Made by a program: the position numbers and the translations under genes. DNA of 32,383 nt from Clostridiaceae bacterium (GTDB lineage: Bacteria; Bacillota; Clostridia; Oscillospirales; Acutalibacteraceae): NCBI GenBank assembly GCA_016292785.1, contig JAEDFL010000021.1, forward strand, positions 1 to 32,383. Reading direction: 5' to 3'. Under the pieces are notes generated by a model, which searched no databases, was not told the origin of the DNA, and saw nothing but the letters and a program-made list of their open reading frames with translations. Each line of letters opens with the position of its first letter. The stretch's first letter is position 1. Positions 22,724-32,000 of this stretch are shown here, one piece after another.

Positions 22724-24313
22724 TTATACCTCCGGATTTGCCTCCAAACGCCTTTGGATAAGAATAATAATATTTTTGAAAAGCTTTCTCAAAGCTTCAA
22801 AAAACGAAACATGATATCTTGAATCGGTGTTCATATTTTCCGAAACCATCGGAATTATGTCATCTGCACCCTCATCATATATCATATACTGAGGAAAATC
22901 CTCGCTGCTGAAAACGGTAAAACCGTCATTATTGATAATTTCATCAAAAAGCCTGTTGACAGCCTTCGGGAAGTTTTTATGTTCAAGGCTCTTTACAAAC
23001 CAAGTATTATCAGGGAAAAGGCAGGTCGAAGCGTCAATCTGACGGTCGGGAGAAATATACTTATCCGTTCCGTCAAATGCGGCTTTTTTCATATACTGAT
23101 CGTCAAAGCACCTTTCGAGAGTAGCGGTTGAAGCACCCTTTGAAGCGTCGGTAACACTGCAAATAGTGTCGGAAATCATATCTGCGTTGTCCGTTACCGG
23201 AACAGTCTGATAGCCGTATTTCGTGATGTTCGCAACATTGATGCCTCGGTCGGCATATTCCTTGAGAAGCTCATTTGATTTTACCTGAACATTGTAATGA
23301 TAGTTGTCAATCATCTCAATAAAATCGGCATATTTTTCTGCGTCCCGATTGTGAAATACCGTTTCCTTTGCTCTCTCATAGTCACGGTCGTTGACCATAC
23401 TCCAGTAACCGGGGAAGGTTCCGTAGGTATTCATCATTGCGTCGGGGAAAAGATCCATATAGTCCTTTTTAAGAACATTATTGACTGCGGCGCAGGTCAG
23501 ATCAAGTCCGTAAGTCCTGTTGAATACGGTTACGAAAGCCTGAACAAGCTCGTTGATAACACCGTCCTCGGAGAGCTGACAATCGTAAACATATCTTTCA
23601 ACTCCGTCCGGATCAAGGTAGAAATCACCCGCGAAAGCCTTACTGCACTGAGTTGCGCCGTCAAGCGCACTTGCATAGAGGATATAGTCAGAGATATACT
23701 CCGCATCGTATTTTTCCATATAAGCCATCGTTACACAGGCACCCAGACAGCGTCCGCTCAAGGCGACCTTGTCCTCTCCGGTGATCTCCCTGACATCCTC
23801 AATATACCGGCGCAGGATATCCGCATTCTCATACGGATCAAGCCGCCAGTCATAGTTGAACGAATATCTCTGAGTCGGATATTTGCCGTTTGTCTTTTTA
23901 GGATTGAGCTTATTCTTGTCCCATGTCCAGTTAAGATAAACGCCGTTCTGAGTCTTTCCGTGCTCATCAAGCTTTATAACTCCGTAAATCTCGTCAAGAA
24001 TATCGGCAAGAACTCCGCCGAACTCCGCCCACTTCTGAGTGAGAACAGCCTTGGCAAATATTCCGATATTTTCCTTAACGGTCTTTTCAACAAAACCCTC
24101 GGGTATCGTAAACGGAAAAACTCTCTGTTCTGTTCCGTCTTCATCTTTGACATACAGCGGCATACCGTATCCCTGAACATAGATGAGCGGTATAACGGTT
24201 CCGTTCGACGAAGCGGCAAAGCTCTCGGCGGCAAGAACCGCATAAGCTGAAAGCAGAATTACAATGCACAATATAACAGAAAAAGTTTTCTTGAATATAT
24301 TCTTCATAATCAT
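22724..24313 (-). CDS. Secreted LCAT-like alpha/beta hydrolase with Cys nucleophile
   Basis: This 529-residue protein has a Sec signal peptide (hydrophobic residues 11-29, likely cleavage near 30-34). The body resembles the lecithin:cholesterol acyltransferase group of alpha/beta hydrolases: an N-terminal strand VIPLIYVQGYG, the diagnostic FNYDWRLDP (152-160), and the nucleophile elbow SGRCLGAC. The usual GxSxG serine is Cys189. D435 (FPDNTWF) and H445 (EHKN) are candidates for the rest of the triad. Substrates may be acyl esters, amides or thioesters. It lies 28 nt after the GH3 gene and 3 nt before bioY. The ATG at 24307 is an equally possible start. The last 30 residues are hydrophobic and basic and may contact membrane. 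Confidence 0.8.
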   Translation of the reverse strand: MIMKNIFKKTFSVILCIVILLSAYAVLAAESFAASSNGTVIPLIYVQGYGMPLYVKDEDGTEQRVFPFTIPEGFVEKTVKENIGIFAKAVLTQKWAEFGGVLADILDEIYGVIKLDEHGKTQNGVYLNWTWDKNKLNPKKTNGKYPTQRYSFNYDWRLDPYENADILRRYIEDVREITGEDKVALSGRCLGACVTMAYMEKYDAEYISDYILYASALDGATQCSKAFAGDFYLDPDGVERYVYDCQLSEDGVINELVQAFVTVFNRTYGLDLTCAAVNNVLKKDYMDLFPDAMMNTYGTFPGYWSMVNDRDYERAKETVFHNRDAEKYADFIEMIDNYHYNVQVKSNELLKEYADRGINVANITKYGYQTVPVTDNADMISDTICSVTDASKGASTATLERCFDDQYMKKAAFDGTDKYISPDRQIDASTCLFPDNTWFVKSLEHKNFPKAVNRLFDEIINNDGFTVFSSEDFPQYMIYDEGADDIIPMVSENMNTDSRYHVSFFEALRKLFKNIIILIQRRLEANPEV

Positions 24314-24341
24314 ATCTTCTTTCCATATTTAATTAAAAGCG

Positions 24342-26087
24342 TTATACTCCGGCTTTTTCTTTTGAATTGCGGTATTCATCGAGCGTGAGGGAATTTTCCG
24401 TCTCAACATGGGAGAAGAAGAACTCCTTTCTCTCCTCGGAATTGATTACCGTAACAGGCTTGATCTGATTAAGAACAATGCCCCTATTTCTGAGAGACTC
24501 TCTGTAATCCCAGTAAGTCTTTTCCTTGAGAACAAGAATTTCAGGCTCGCTGAGCATACCCCAACGTCTGTATTTATAATACTTTTCGTTGACTTCCTTG
24601 AGCTCCTCGTCAAGAAGCTCGATCATCTTTTTGCGGGTATCCTCGTCAACATGTTTTTCAGGCTCAACAAGCATACAGTAACGCGGCGGCTTTGTTGAAT
24701 AATCGGGATAGAAGCTGTATCCCTTGAAGCCGACTCCTGCCTTTTCGGCGGTCTTGGTTGCGGCATAGTCAACCATCTGAGTGGTGGTTTTCTCGTTCGC
24801 AACATTCATACTGAGGTTCTGTCTGTAAAGCAGCTCAACTCTCGGAGTATTGTTATACATCTTTGTGACATGTACAACGTCCTCGATCTTGTATCTGTAA
24901 AGTCCCGAGAAGTTTGAAACAACAAGCTCATAATCCTTGCCGATCTCAATCTCATTGATAAGAAGCGGCTTAACGTCGTCCCTTGCGTGCTCCTCGCCCT
25001 CCTCGATCGGGAGGAACTCAAAGAATATGCAATGCGGAAGCAATACAGAATCGTTGACATTCAGCTCAACGGGTGCGGCAAAGAAGCCCTCGGCCGCAGC
25101 ATATCCCATATTATGAAGCGGCAGATCGCCGACCGACTTGCGGAGCTTATCTACATAAACCTGAAGGCTTGAGCCCATCATACCGTAGCCCCAAGTAAGC
25201 TTTGGCCAGATTCTCGGAGCGATCGGAGTGTCAAAGCCCTTTTCGAACTCTTTTCTAAGCTCGGCGGCTCTTGACGGGTTGGGTTTAAACATCTTTGAAT
25301 ACTTCTTGCGAAGCTCAGGCGTGCACTTGATATTCGGGTTAATTATACCCTTTTCAATATCGTCACAGAGCATCTCCCAGTTTTCCTCAAGATAGTCAAA
25401 CATTGTCGTAAGCAATGTAATAACGATCGAGCCGAGATAAGTAACCTTCCTGTTTTCAAGAGCAAAGCGAAGCTGAAGATACGAGGTATCAAGAAGCTCC
25501 TCATGCTCGGGAGAAAGGAGAGAATACGGCGATGTGCAGAAAAACTTTGTTATCGGTTTAAGGTATGTCAAGGGAACCTGACCTGCACCGTTGCACTTCT
25601 TGTTATCGTCAAGGTTGTGTCCCGTCAGAACAAGAACAAGCGGACCCATCTGACTCGGCATTTTAATGCCCTTATTTTTCTTGAGCCAATGCGCCGCAAC
25701 GGCAACGGATACCGAGAATCCGATACACTGCATCTTCCAAAGATCGCTGATACCCTTGGGAAGTATCTTCGGCTTACCTACCGATCCCGATGAAGAGCAA
25801 TATCTGATATTCTTGCCGGAGAACATAAGTCTGTCCTCCTTGTTGTTTATCATTCTGTCAACATACGGCTCATAATCGGCATAGGTTGAAAGGGGAACTA
25901 TTCTCTGATAGTCCTCGATCGAATGAACATCGGCAAGATTAAGCTTCTTACCGAGCTCACAGTTTTTATTTCTTCTGACGATCTTTTTAAGCACATTTTT
26001 CTGCGCTTTTAACGGATCTTTTGTGAAATGATTGATCTCCCAGAGAGAGACATCTCCGAGAAAAATTCCGAAATCTGAAAAAGGCAT
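24342..26087 (-). CDS. GH3-family acyl-adenylating enzyme (auxin-responsive GH3 type)
   Basis: This 581-residue cytoplasmic protein belongs to the GH3 branch of acyl-adenylate enzymes, which activate a carboxylic acid with ATP and, in plants, join it to an amino acid. The ATP loop is SSSGSVGKPKILP (residues 93-105). The adenine-site region MGYAAAEGFFA and the hinge-proximal NFSGLYRYKIEDVVHV are typical of GH3. The C-terminal small domain includes GFKGYSFYPDYSTKPPRYCMLVEP and YYKYRRWGMLSEPEI. Bacterial GH3 substrates are mostly unknown. It is the first gene of a likely operon with the Cys hydrolase and bioY. GGGAGG lies 9 nt before the ATG. Confidence 0.9.
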   Translation of the reverse strand: MPFSDFGIFLGDVSLWEINHFTKDPLKAQKNVLKKIVRRNKNCELGKKLNLADVHSIEDYQRIVPLSTYADYEPYVDRMINNKEDRLMFSGKNIRYCSSSGSVGKPKILPKGISDLWKMQCIGFSVSVAVAAHWLKKNKGIKMPSQMGPLVLVLTGHNLDDNKKCNGAGQVPLTYLKPITKFFCTSPYSLLSPEHEELLDTSYLQLRFALENRKVTYLGSIVITLLTTMFDYLEENWEMLCDDIEKGIINPNIKCTPELRKKYSKMFKPNPSRAAELRKEFEKGFDTPIAPRIWPKLTWGYGMMGSSLQVYVDKLRKSVGDLPLHNMGYAAAEGFFAAPVELNVNDSVLLPHCIFFEFLPIEEGEEHARDDVKPLLINEIEIGKDYELVVSNFSGLYRYKIEDVVHVTKMYNNTPRVELLYRQNLSMNVANEKTTTQMVDYAATKTAEKAGVGFKGYSFYPDYSTKPPRYCMLVEPEKHVDEDTRKKMIELLDEELKEVNEKYYKYRRWGMLSEPEILVLKEKTYWDYRESLRNRGIVLNQIKPVTVINSEERKEFFFSHVETENSLTLDEYRNSKEKAGV

Positions 26088-26110
26088 ATTGTTTTTCCTC
26101 CCGCTCTTTT

Positions 26111-26116
26111 ATTATA
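26111..26116 (-). promoter_or_regulatory. Possible -10 box for the GH3 operon
   Basis: A perfect TATAAT reads on the minus strand in the 47-bp gap after proC. No good -35 hexamer is found at 16-18 bp (the best is TGTGAT). A small hairpin, TTCCTC/GAGGGAA with an AAA loop, lies just upstream of it. Read-through from proBAC is the alternative source of transcription. Confidence 0.4.
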
Positions 26117-26134
26117 ATTCCCTCTTTGAGGAAA

Positions 26135-26923
26135 TCACATTTTCTTGGTTTTTTCATATGCGGCAATAACCGCATTCATGGCAGAGGAACGGAACGCTCC
26201 GTCCTCAAGAGCCTTAACCCCTGCAATCGTTGTTCCTCCGGGACTGCAAACCTCGTCCTTGAGCTTGCCCGGATGCTTGCCGCTTTCAATCACAGCCTTA
26301 GCCGACCCGAGTACAGTCCCGGCGGCATAAAGCATCGCCTTATCCCTCGGAAGTCCGCAGCTCACCGCACCGTCGGCAAGAGCCTCAATGAACATATATA
26401 CAAAAGCAGGACCGCAGCCCGATACCGCACAGCCTGCGTCGATCAGCTTTTCATCAATCCAATCGACAATTCCGGCGCATTTCATTATCGAATTAAAATC
26501 CTCAATGTTCTTGTCGCTGACATTTTCTCCGCTTGCCAGAACAACGCCCTCGCCTACGGAAACAGGCATATTCGGCATAATGCGGATAATTTTTCCGGCT
26601 TTTGACATTGATTTGAGCTTTTCTATCGCAACGCCTGCCGCCATAGAAACGAGAACGCAATCCGTTCTTTCTGCAAGAATATCCGAGATCTCGGCAAAAG
26701 CCTTGTCAATCACCTGCGGCTTGACTCCCATGAAAACATAGTCACATTCAGCCGCAATACTTTTGCTGTCGGAAACATTAACTCCAAGCTCCTTTGAAAG
26801 AGCCTCTGTTTTTTCGGCAAAATTATCGCAGATGTAAATATCCTTTGAAAAACCTGCTTTAGCGGCAGCTTTCACAAGTGCTCCGCCCATATTTCCACAG
26901 CCGATAAAACCAATCTTAGGCAT
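26135..26923 (-). CDS. proC: Pyrroline-5-carboxylate reductase
   Basis: ProC performs the last step of proline synthesis, NAD(P)H-dependent reduction of pyrroline-5-carboxylate. The 262-residue product has the N-terminal Rossmann motif IGFIGCGNMGGALV and the middle pattern VSMAAGVAIEKL. The C-terminal signature runs from AVSGCGPAFVYMFIEALADGA through KDEVCSPGGTTIAGVKALE. An ATG 6 nt further upstream is only 1-2 nt from AAGGAGG; the ATG at 26923 (MPKIGFIG) has the normal 7-nt spacing and is preferred. The SD overlaps the proA stop, so proA and proC are coupled. Confidence 0.96.
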   Translation of the reverse strand: MPKIGFIGCGNMGGALVKAAAKAGFSKDIYICDNFAEKTEALSKELGVNVSDSKSIAAECDYVFMGVKPQVIDKAFAEISDILAERTDCVLVSMAAGVAIEKLKSMSKAGKIIRIMPNMPVSVGEGVVLASGENVSDKNIEDFNSIMKCAGIVDWIDEKLIDAGCAVSGCGPAFVYMFIEALADGAVSCGLPRDKAMLYAAGTVLGSAKAVIESGKHPGKLKDEVCSPGGTTIAGVKALEDGAFRSSAMNAVIAAYEKTKKM

Positions 26924-26935
26924 TTTCATTCCTCC

Positions 26936-28183
26936 TTACCTGATCTGTCCGTTACCCTTGACAATATATTTATAAGTTGTCAGCTCCCTGAGTCCCATAG
27001 GTCCTCTTGCGTGGAGCTTCTGAGTTGAAATACCCATTTCACAGCCGAGACCGAACTGACCGCCGTCAGTGAAGCGTGTGCTTGCATTGACATACACAGC
27101 CGCAGAGTCAACATCACGGCAGAACACCGCCGCATGAGCGTCATTATTTGTGATTATCGCATCGCTGTGGTGAGTTGAATGCTCGGCAATGTGTTTGACT
27201 GCTTCGTCAACGCTGTCTACAATGCCGACAGCAAGTATATAGTCGAGAAATTCCGTATCAAAATCAGTTTCGGAAGCCTTCGTTCCGTCAATAATCTTCT
27301 CTGCCCTCTCGTCAAGCCTAAGCTCAACGGGATTTTGCTCTCTGCCGTCGGTCAGGCGACTTTTAAGCATCGGAAGAAATTCATCGGCAACCGAGCTGTT
27401 AACAAGCAGGACTTCCTCGGCATTACATACCGAGGGACGGCTCGTCTTTGCATTTTCTATAATATTCAAAGCCATATCAAGATCGGCGTCATCATCGACA
27501 TAGACATGGCAGATGCCCGTACCCGTCTGAATTACGGGAACAGTAGCATTTTCAACACAGGCTTTTATCAGACCTGCGCCGCCTCTCGGAATAAGAAGAT
27601 CAATATATCCGTCCGCCGTCATCAGCTCGTTTGAGCTTTGTCGGCTCGTATCCTGAATCATATTGATAAAGTTCTCACAGAAACCGAGCTTTTTCAATCC
27701 CGATCTGAGAGCGTTTACAATGGCGTTAGCCGAACGGAATGCCTCCTTGCCGCCTCTGAGAACGCATACGTTTCCGCTTTTAAGGGCAAGCGCCGCCGCG
27801 TCGGAGGAAACGTTCGGTCTGCTCTCATAAATAATTGCGACAACACCCATCGGAACAGCCGTTTTTTCAACGGTAAGTCCGTTTTCTAGCTCAACTCTTT
27901 CAAGCACCTTGCCAACGGGATCAGGGAGCTTTACAACATCTCTGATTCCGTCCGCCATTCCCTTAATTCTGCTTTCATCAAGGCTCAGGCGGTCGATCAT
28001 AACATCGGAAATTTTACCCCTTGCCGCCTCAACATCTTTTTTGTTTTCCGCAAGTATGCTCTCGCAGTTTTCCTCAAGGGCATCCGCCATGGCAAGCAAA
28101 GCGTTGTCCTTGTCCTGAGAGCTGAGCTTGGAAAGCTCGTTTTTGGCGGCTTTCGCCCGCTTCAGAATTTCAAATGTAGTCAT
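26936..28183 (-). CDS. proA: Glutamate-5-semialdehyde dehydrogenase (gamma-glutamyl phosphate reductase)
   Basis: ProA reduces gamma-glutamyl phosphate to glutamate semialdehyde with NADPH, the second step of proline synthesis. The 415-residue length is standard. Family motifs include VPMGVVAIIYESRPNV, LRGGKEAF, LLIPRGGAGLI and the catalytic cysteine in PSVCNAEE. The C-terminal FTDGGQFGLGCEMGISTQKL and ARGPMGLRELTTYKYIV are textbook ProA. The ATG follows AGAGG at 7-nt spacing, 3 nt after the proB stop. Confidence 0.97.
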   Translation of the reverse strand: MTTFEILKRAKAAKNELSKLSSQDKDNALLAMADALEENCESILAENKKDVEAARGKISDVMIDRLSLDESRIKGMADGIRDVVKLPDPVGKVLERVELENGLTVEKTAVPMGVVAIIYESRPNVSSDAAALALKSGNVCVLRGGKEAFRSANAIVNALRSGLKKLGFCENFINMIQDTSRQSSNELMTADGYIDLLIPRGGAGLIKACVENATVPVIQTGTGICHVYVDDDADLDMALNIIENAKTSRPSVCNAEEVLLVNSSVADEFLPMLKSRLTDGREQNPVELRLDERAEKIIDGTKASETDFDTEFLDYILAVGIVDSVDEAVKHIAEHSTHHSDAIITNNDAHAAVFCRDVDSAAVYVNASTRFTDGGQFGLGCEMGISTQKLHARGPMGLRELTTYKYIVKGNGQIR

Positions 28184-28186
28184 AGT

Positions 28187-28954
28187 TTAACCTCTTTTTA
28201 TAAAACGTGTGCCGACAGCCTTTCCCTCAACAATGTCATATAGCACGTTGGGATCTTTACCGTTGGCAATAATCATATCGCAGTTGTTTTCCGTGCAGAT
28301 CTCGGCGGCATGGAGCTTTGTCCTCATTCCGCCCGTACCCAGTCCCGATCCCACGTCTCCACCGAGAGCAAGGATATCATCGCCGATCTCCGAAACCACG
28401 GAAATAAGCTTTGCGTCGGGGTTATTATGCGGATCGGCGGTAAAAAGTCCGTCGATATCCGAGAGCAGAATAAGCAGGTCTGCATTAACATTTACAGCTA
28501 CCATTGCGGAAAGAGTGTCGTTATCTCCGACCTTTATCTCGTCGGTGGCAACTGTGTCGTTCTCGTTTATGATGGGCAAAGCCTTAAACTCAAGGAGCTT
28601 GTCCATTGTATTTTTGAAATTGATATGTCTTTCCTCGTTTTCAAAATCCGAGCCTGTCATAAGAAGCTGGGCAACCGTGTGGTTGTACTCGGCAAAAAGC
28701 TTGTCATATGTATACATCAGCTCGCATTGACCGACAGCGGCGGCCGCCTGCTTTGCCGCAACGTCACGTGGCCGTTCGCTGAGCTGGAGCTTGCCTGTAC
28801 CCATACCGATTGCGCCGGAAGTTACAAGAATAATATCGTGTCCTGCATTTTTCAGGTCGCTCATCACCTTGCAAAGCTCCTCGACACGTCTGATGTTTAT
28901 CAATCCGCTCGGATGAGCCAAAGTCGAAGTTCCGACCTTCACAACAATCCTCAT
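28187..28954 (-). CDS. proB: Glutamate 5-kinase, short form without PUA domain
   Basis: ProB phosphorylates glutamate to open the proline pathway. The 255-residue product contains the amino-acid kinase domain, with VVKVGTSTL, LVTSGAIGMG, INENDTVATDEIKVGDND, LLSDIDGLFTADP and GTGGMRTKLHAAE. It stops at about the end of that domain. The C-terminal PUA domain of the roughly 370-residue E. coli type is absent, as in other short-form kinases. Feedback inhibition by proline resides in the kinase domain, so it need not be lost. The SD GGAGGG is 7 nt before the ATG. First gene of proBAC. Confidence 0.95.
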   Translation of the reverse strand: MRIVVKVGTSTLAHPSGLINIRRVEELCKVMSDLKNAGHDIILVTSGAIGMGTGKLQLSERPRDVAAKQAAAAVGQCELMYTYDKLFAEYNHTVAQLLMTGSDFENEERHINFKNTMDKLLEFKALPIINENDTVATDEIKVGDNDTLSAMVAVNVNADLLILLSDIDGLFTADPHNNPDAKLISVVSEIGDDILALGGDVGSGLGTGGMRTKLHAAEICTENNCDMIIANGKDPNVLYDIVEGKAVGTRFIKRG

Positions 28955-29006
28955 TTGGAAACCCTCCGTTGAGTATATAAATAAAAATAACTATTTAATC
29001 AGTTTA

Positions 29007-29035
29007 TTTTAACATATAAAAGTTTGATATGCAAG
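29007..29035 (-). promoter_or_regulatory. Candidate promoter of proBAC
   Basis: TAAAAT (29007-29012) is preceded at 17 bp by TTGCAT (29030-29035), a weak -35 box, on the minus strand. The leader would be about 45 nt, too short for a T-box. A second AT-rich candidate (CTGATT, 17 bp, TATATA) lies slightly closer to proB. Confidence 0.5.
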
Positions 29036-29036
29036 A

Positions 29037-29078
29037 AAAAACACACCCAAAATTAAATTAAATTTCAGGTGTGTTTTT
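29037..29078 (-). terminator. Intrinsic terminator of the LRR protein gene
   Basis: ACACACC and GGTGTGT form the GC-containing stem, extended by A/T pairs, around a 20-nt AT-rich loop. The minus strand continues with TTTTT. It begins 9 nt after the stop of the LRR gene and can act in both directions, since TTTT also follows on the plus strand. Confidence 0.82.
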
Positions 29079-29086
29079 TGAAAAAT

Positions 29087-32000
29087 TTATTCCGCCGTGT
29101 AGGTCAGGGTTGTTGCGTACTGCCAGCCGCTCGGAGTTTTGATATAAATTTTATACGGTATTTCGCCTGTGCGGTAGGCTTTGACTGAAATGTCGTAGGT
29201 GTAGGTCATATTCTCAACATCAAGCGTTGCATAGCCCGAATTGTAGGTCGAGGTCATTCCGTCCTCGTACTCTACTCTGACCTTGCTTACTCCCGAGCCT
29301 GTGACAATATTACAGTCTACCATACCCTGTCCGCCGCTCGTTGAAGAAAGCTCGGCTTTCTTCAAGGTCTTGTCGGAATAGAGGGTTGAAACGCTGAACC
29401 TGTAGGTTGCGTCTACCCACTCGTTGTTATACTTTGCGTGTACCTGCAGCTCGGTGTCGGGCGTAAGTCTTGTATTAACCGTCCACACCTCATGGTCAAG
29501 CTCTCTTGAAAGGGAGCTTACCTCGTTGCCGTTGATATCGTAGCTCTTTATAACAACATTGGGAGAATTTCTCGTAAACGTTCTTGTGCCGCCGTTAACT
29601 TCGATAACCTGAAGCTTATCCGCTCTGCCCGAAACTGTAAAGCCGTAATCGTTCACACTGCTCCAAGACGGAGTATAGGTCACATCAGTAACATTATCCT
29701 CAAGCGGAATGAATGTAAATCCGTTCTCCTCGGCATAGGTCTCTGCCGCCGTTCCGCTGTAACCGTAGATTGTGAAGCCGTCAATTTTTTCTAGACTGTC
29801 ATATCCGAAAGCCTGCGTTCCGATTTCTTTTACAGACGACGGTATAACAACGGATTTCAAGCTGTTGCAACCACCGAAAGCATATTCTCCGATGCATTCC
29901 AATCCGTTATTCAGGCTGATACTTCTCAATCCGGAATCTATAAAAGCATTTTTTTCGATTGTCCTGACCGATGAGGGAAGCGTAATGTCTTTCAAATATA
30001 AACAAAAATCAAATGCATATTCCGGAATTACTGATATTTTATTTGTAAAAGTTACACTTTCAAGAGAATTACACATTGAAAACATACCACGACAAAGAGC
30101 GCAACCGATTTTAGCAGTTTTAACCTTACTTTCTGAAAATACGGAATGAGCGTCCTCATCAAAAACAACATTGGAAGGAAGATCGAGATCGGTTATTTGA
30201 GTTAAGTAAAAAGCCAAGCTGCCGATTCTGATTTCGCCTGAGCCGTTAAATGTTATGTTTTGAACATTATTCGGAGTATAACATCCTGCAAAGCCCAAAT
30301 CATTGACAATAATAGGCTCAGTTCCTGTTGCGTTAAATGTAACATTTTTTACACATTTAAAATCAGGATCATATTCAAATCCATATGTGGGCGCATTCTC
30401 TTCGGAACGCAAAAAATAATACTGTCCCTCTTCAACCACATCGCCGCTGTTCAATACGACATCAATAGTTCCGTCGTCATTCACAATCGGAATAAATGTA
30501 AATCCGTTCTCCTTGGCATAGGTCTCTGCCGCCGTTCCGATGTAACCGTAGATTTTGAAGCCGTCAACCTTAGATGTTTCGCCAATATAACCGAATGCTT
30601 TTTCACCTATATAGGTTACACTTTTGGGAATTCTAACGTAAGTTAAATTATCATTAAAGAAGAAAGCCTTTTCATCTATTGTTTCAAGACCGTCATTCAA
30701 ATCTACTCTTTTCAATCCGCTAAGTTCAAAACTGTATTTTCCTACGGATTTTAATGTTGACGGAAATTTAACATAAGTTAAACCATTCGTCACACCAAAA
30801 GCATCATTTTCGATGATCTCCAATCCCTCATTGAGTTCAATGGAGTTTAGACCCGAATATTCAAATGCGCTGTCACCGATTTTTTTAACCAAAGCCGGAA
30901 CTTTAATATTTTTTAATCTTCCGCAATACTCAAAAGCACACTTCGGTATTTCCTCAACAGTACTACTATTTAAAAAGTAAACACTTTCAAGATATTTACA
31001 CTCAGAAAAATTACCTTCACAAAGAGATCCGCCAATTTCAACCGATTTAACGGCACAATTATTAAAGACGTCTGTTGCTCCCTCGTCGTAAACAACATTT
31101 GAGGGAATGTTAAGGTCTGTAATTTTAGTATCGCGAAAAGCGCCTTGACCGAGTCTGATTTCGCCGGTACCGTTAAATGCAACGCTCCAAACATTATCCG
31201 CCCAATAGCTTCCGGAGAAACCGTCTTTTTTAATAATTACAGGTTCCGTACCGTATGCATTGACTACTACACTGTTTATACATTTAAAGTTTGGATCCTT
31301 TGGATATTCAATAGAGCCTTCAACGTGTTCCGAGCTGAATTGTCCCTTTTCAACGACATCACCGCTGTTCAAAACAACATTGATAAGTTCGCCGGAATTG
31401 TCAAGCGAAATAAAGGTAAATCCGTTCTCCTCGGCATAGGTCTCTGCCGCCGTTCCGCTGTAACCGTAGATTGTGAAGCCGTCAACCTTACTCATACTAT
31501 TGTATCCGAAAGCTTTTGTTCCGATTTCTGTTACAGATGACGGAATTACAACAGTTTTTATAGATGTTTCTGCAAAAGCATATTCACCGATTTTTTCCAA
31601 GCCTTGGTTTAATACAACCGTTTTCAAACTACCGAGCCGAAAACTACTGTTTCCTATTGATTTCAAAGTAGACGGGAGCTTTATGTAACTTAAGCAAAAT
31701 GCAACATTGAAAGCGTTATCACCGATACTTTCTAAGCCCTCATTAAATACAATATTTTCAAGACCATTATATGAGAAAGCTGAATCATCTATTTTTTTAA
31801 TCGTGGAAGGAATCGTTATTGACTTTATTTTGCTACAACCGTCAAATGCATAGCGTGGGATTTCTTCAGAAACAAAATCATCTGTAAAAGTTACACTTTC
31901 AAGATATTCACATTCTGTAAATATGCCCTCAGAAAGAGCACAGCTTATTTTAACTGTTTTTAAGCAGCTATCGGCAAAAACTCCAAAAGCATCCTCATCA

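Noticed and set aside
23297..24250. A 317-codon plus-strand frame opposite the LCAT-like gene.
   Set aside because: The minus-strand reading has a signal peptide, YDWR motif and neighbours in phase; the plus reading has no recognisable feature or SD.
22721..24341. BirA operator controlling bioY.
   Set aside because: bioY has no promoter of its own in the 3-nt gap, and no BirA-type palindrome was seen before the hydrolase gene.
26117..26137. Terminator between proC and the GH3 gene.
   Set aside because: The hairpin TTCCTC/GAGGGAA is short and is followed by AATTATAATAAAAG rather than a U-tract.
28955..29036. T-box or other riboswitch before proBAC.
   Set aside because: The leader from the candidate promoter is about 45 nt, with no room for a T-box stem or the conserved T-box sequence.
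29715..31485. CRISPR-like spaced repeats.
   Set aside because: The three 70-bp copies lie about 780-920 bp apart inside one reading frame and encode the same protein segment.
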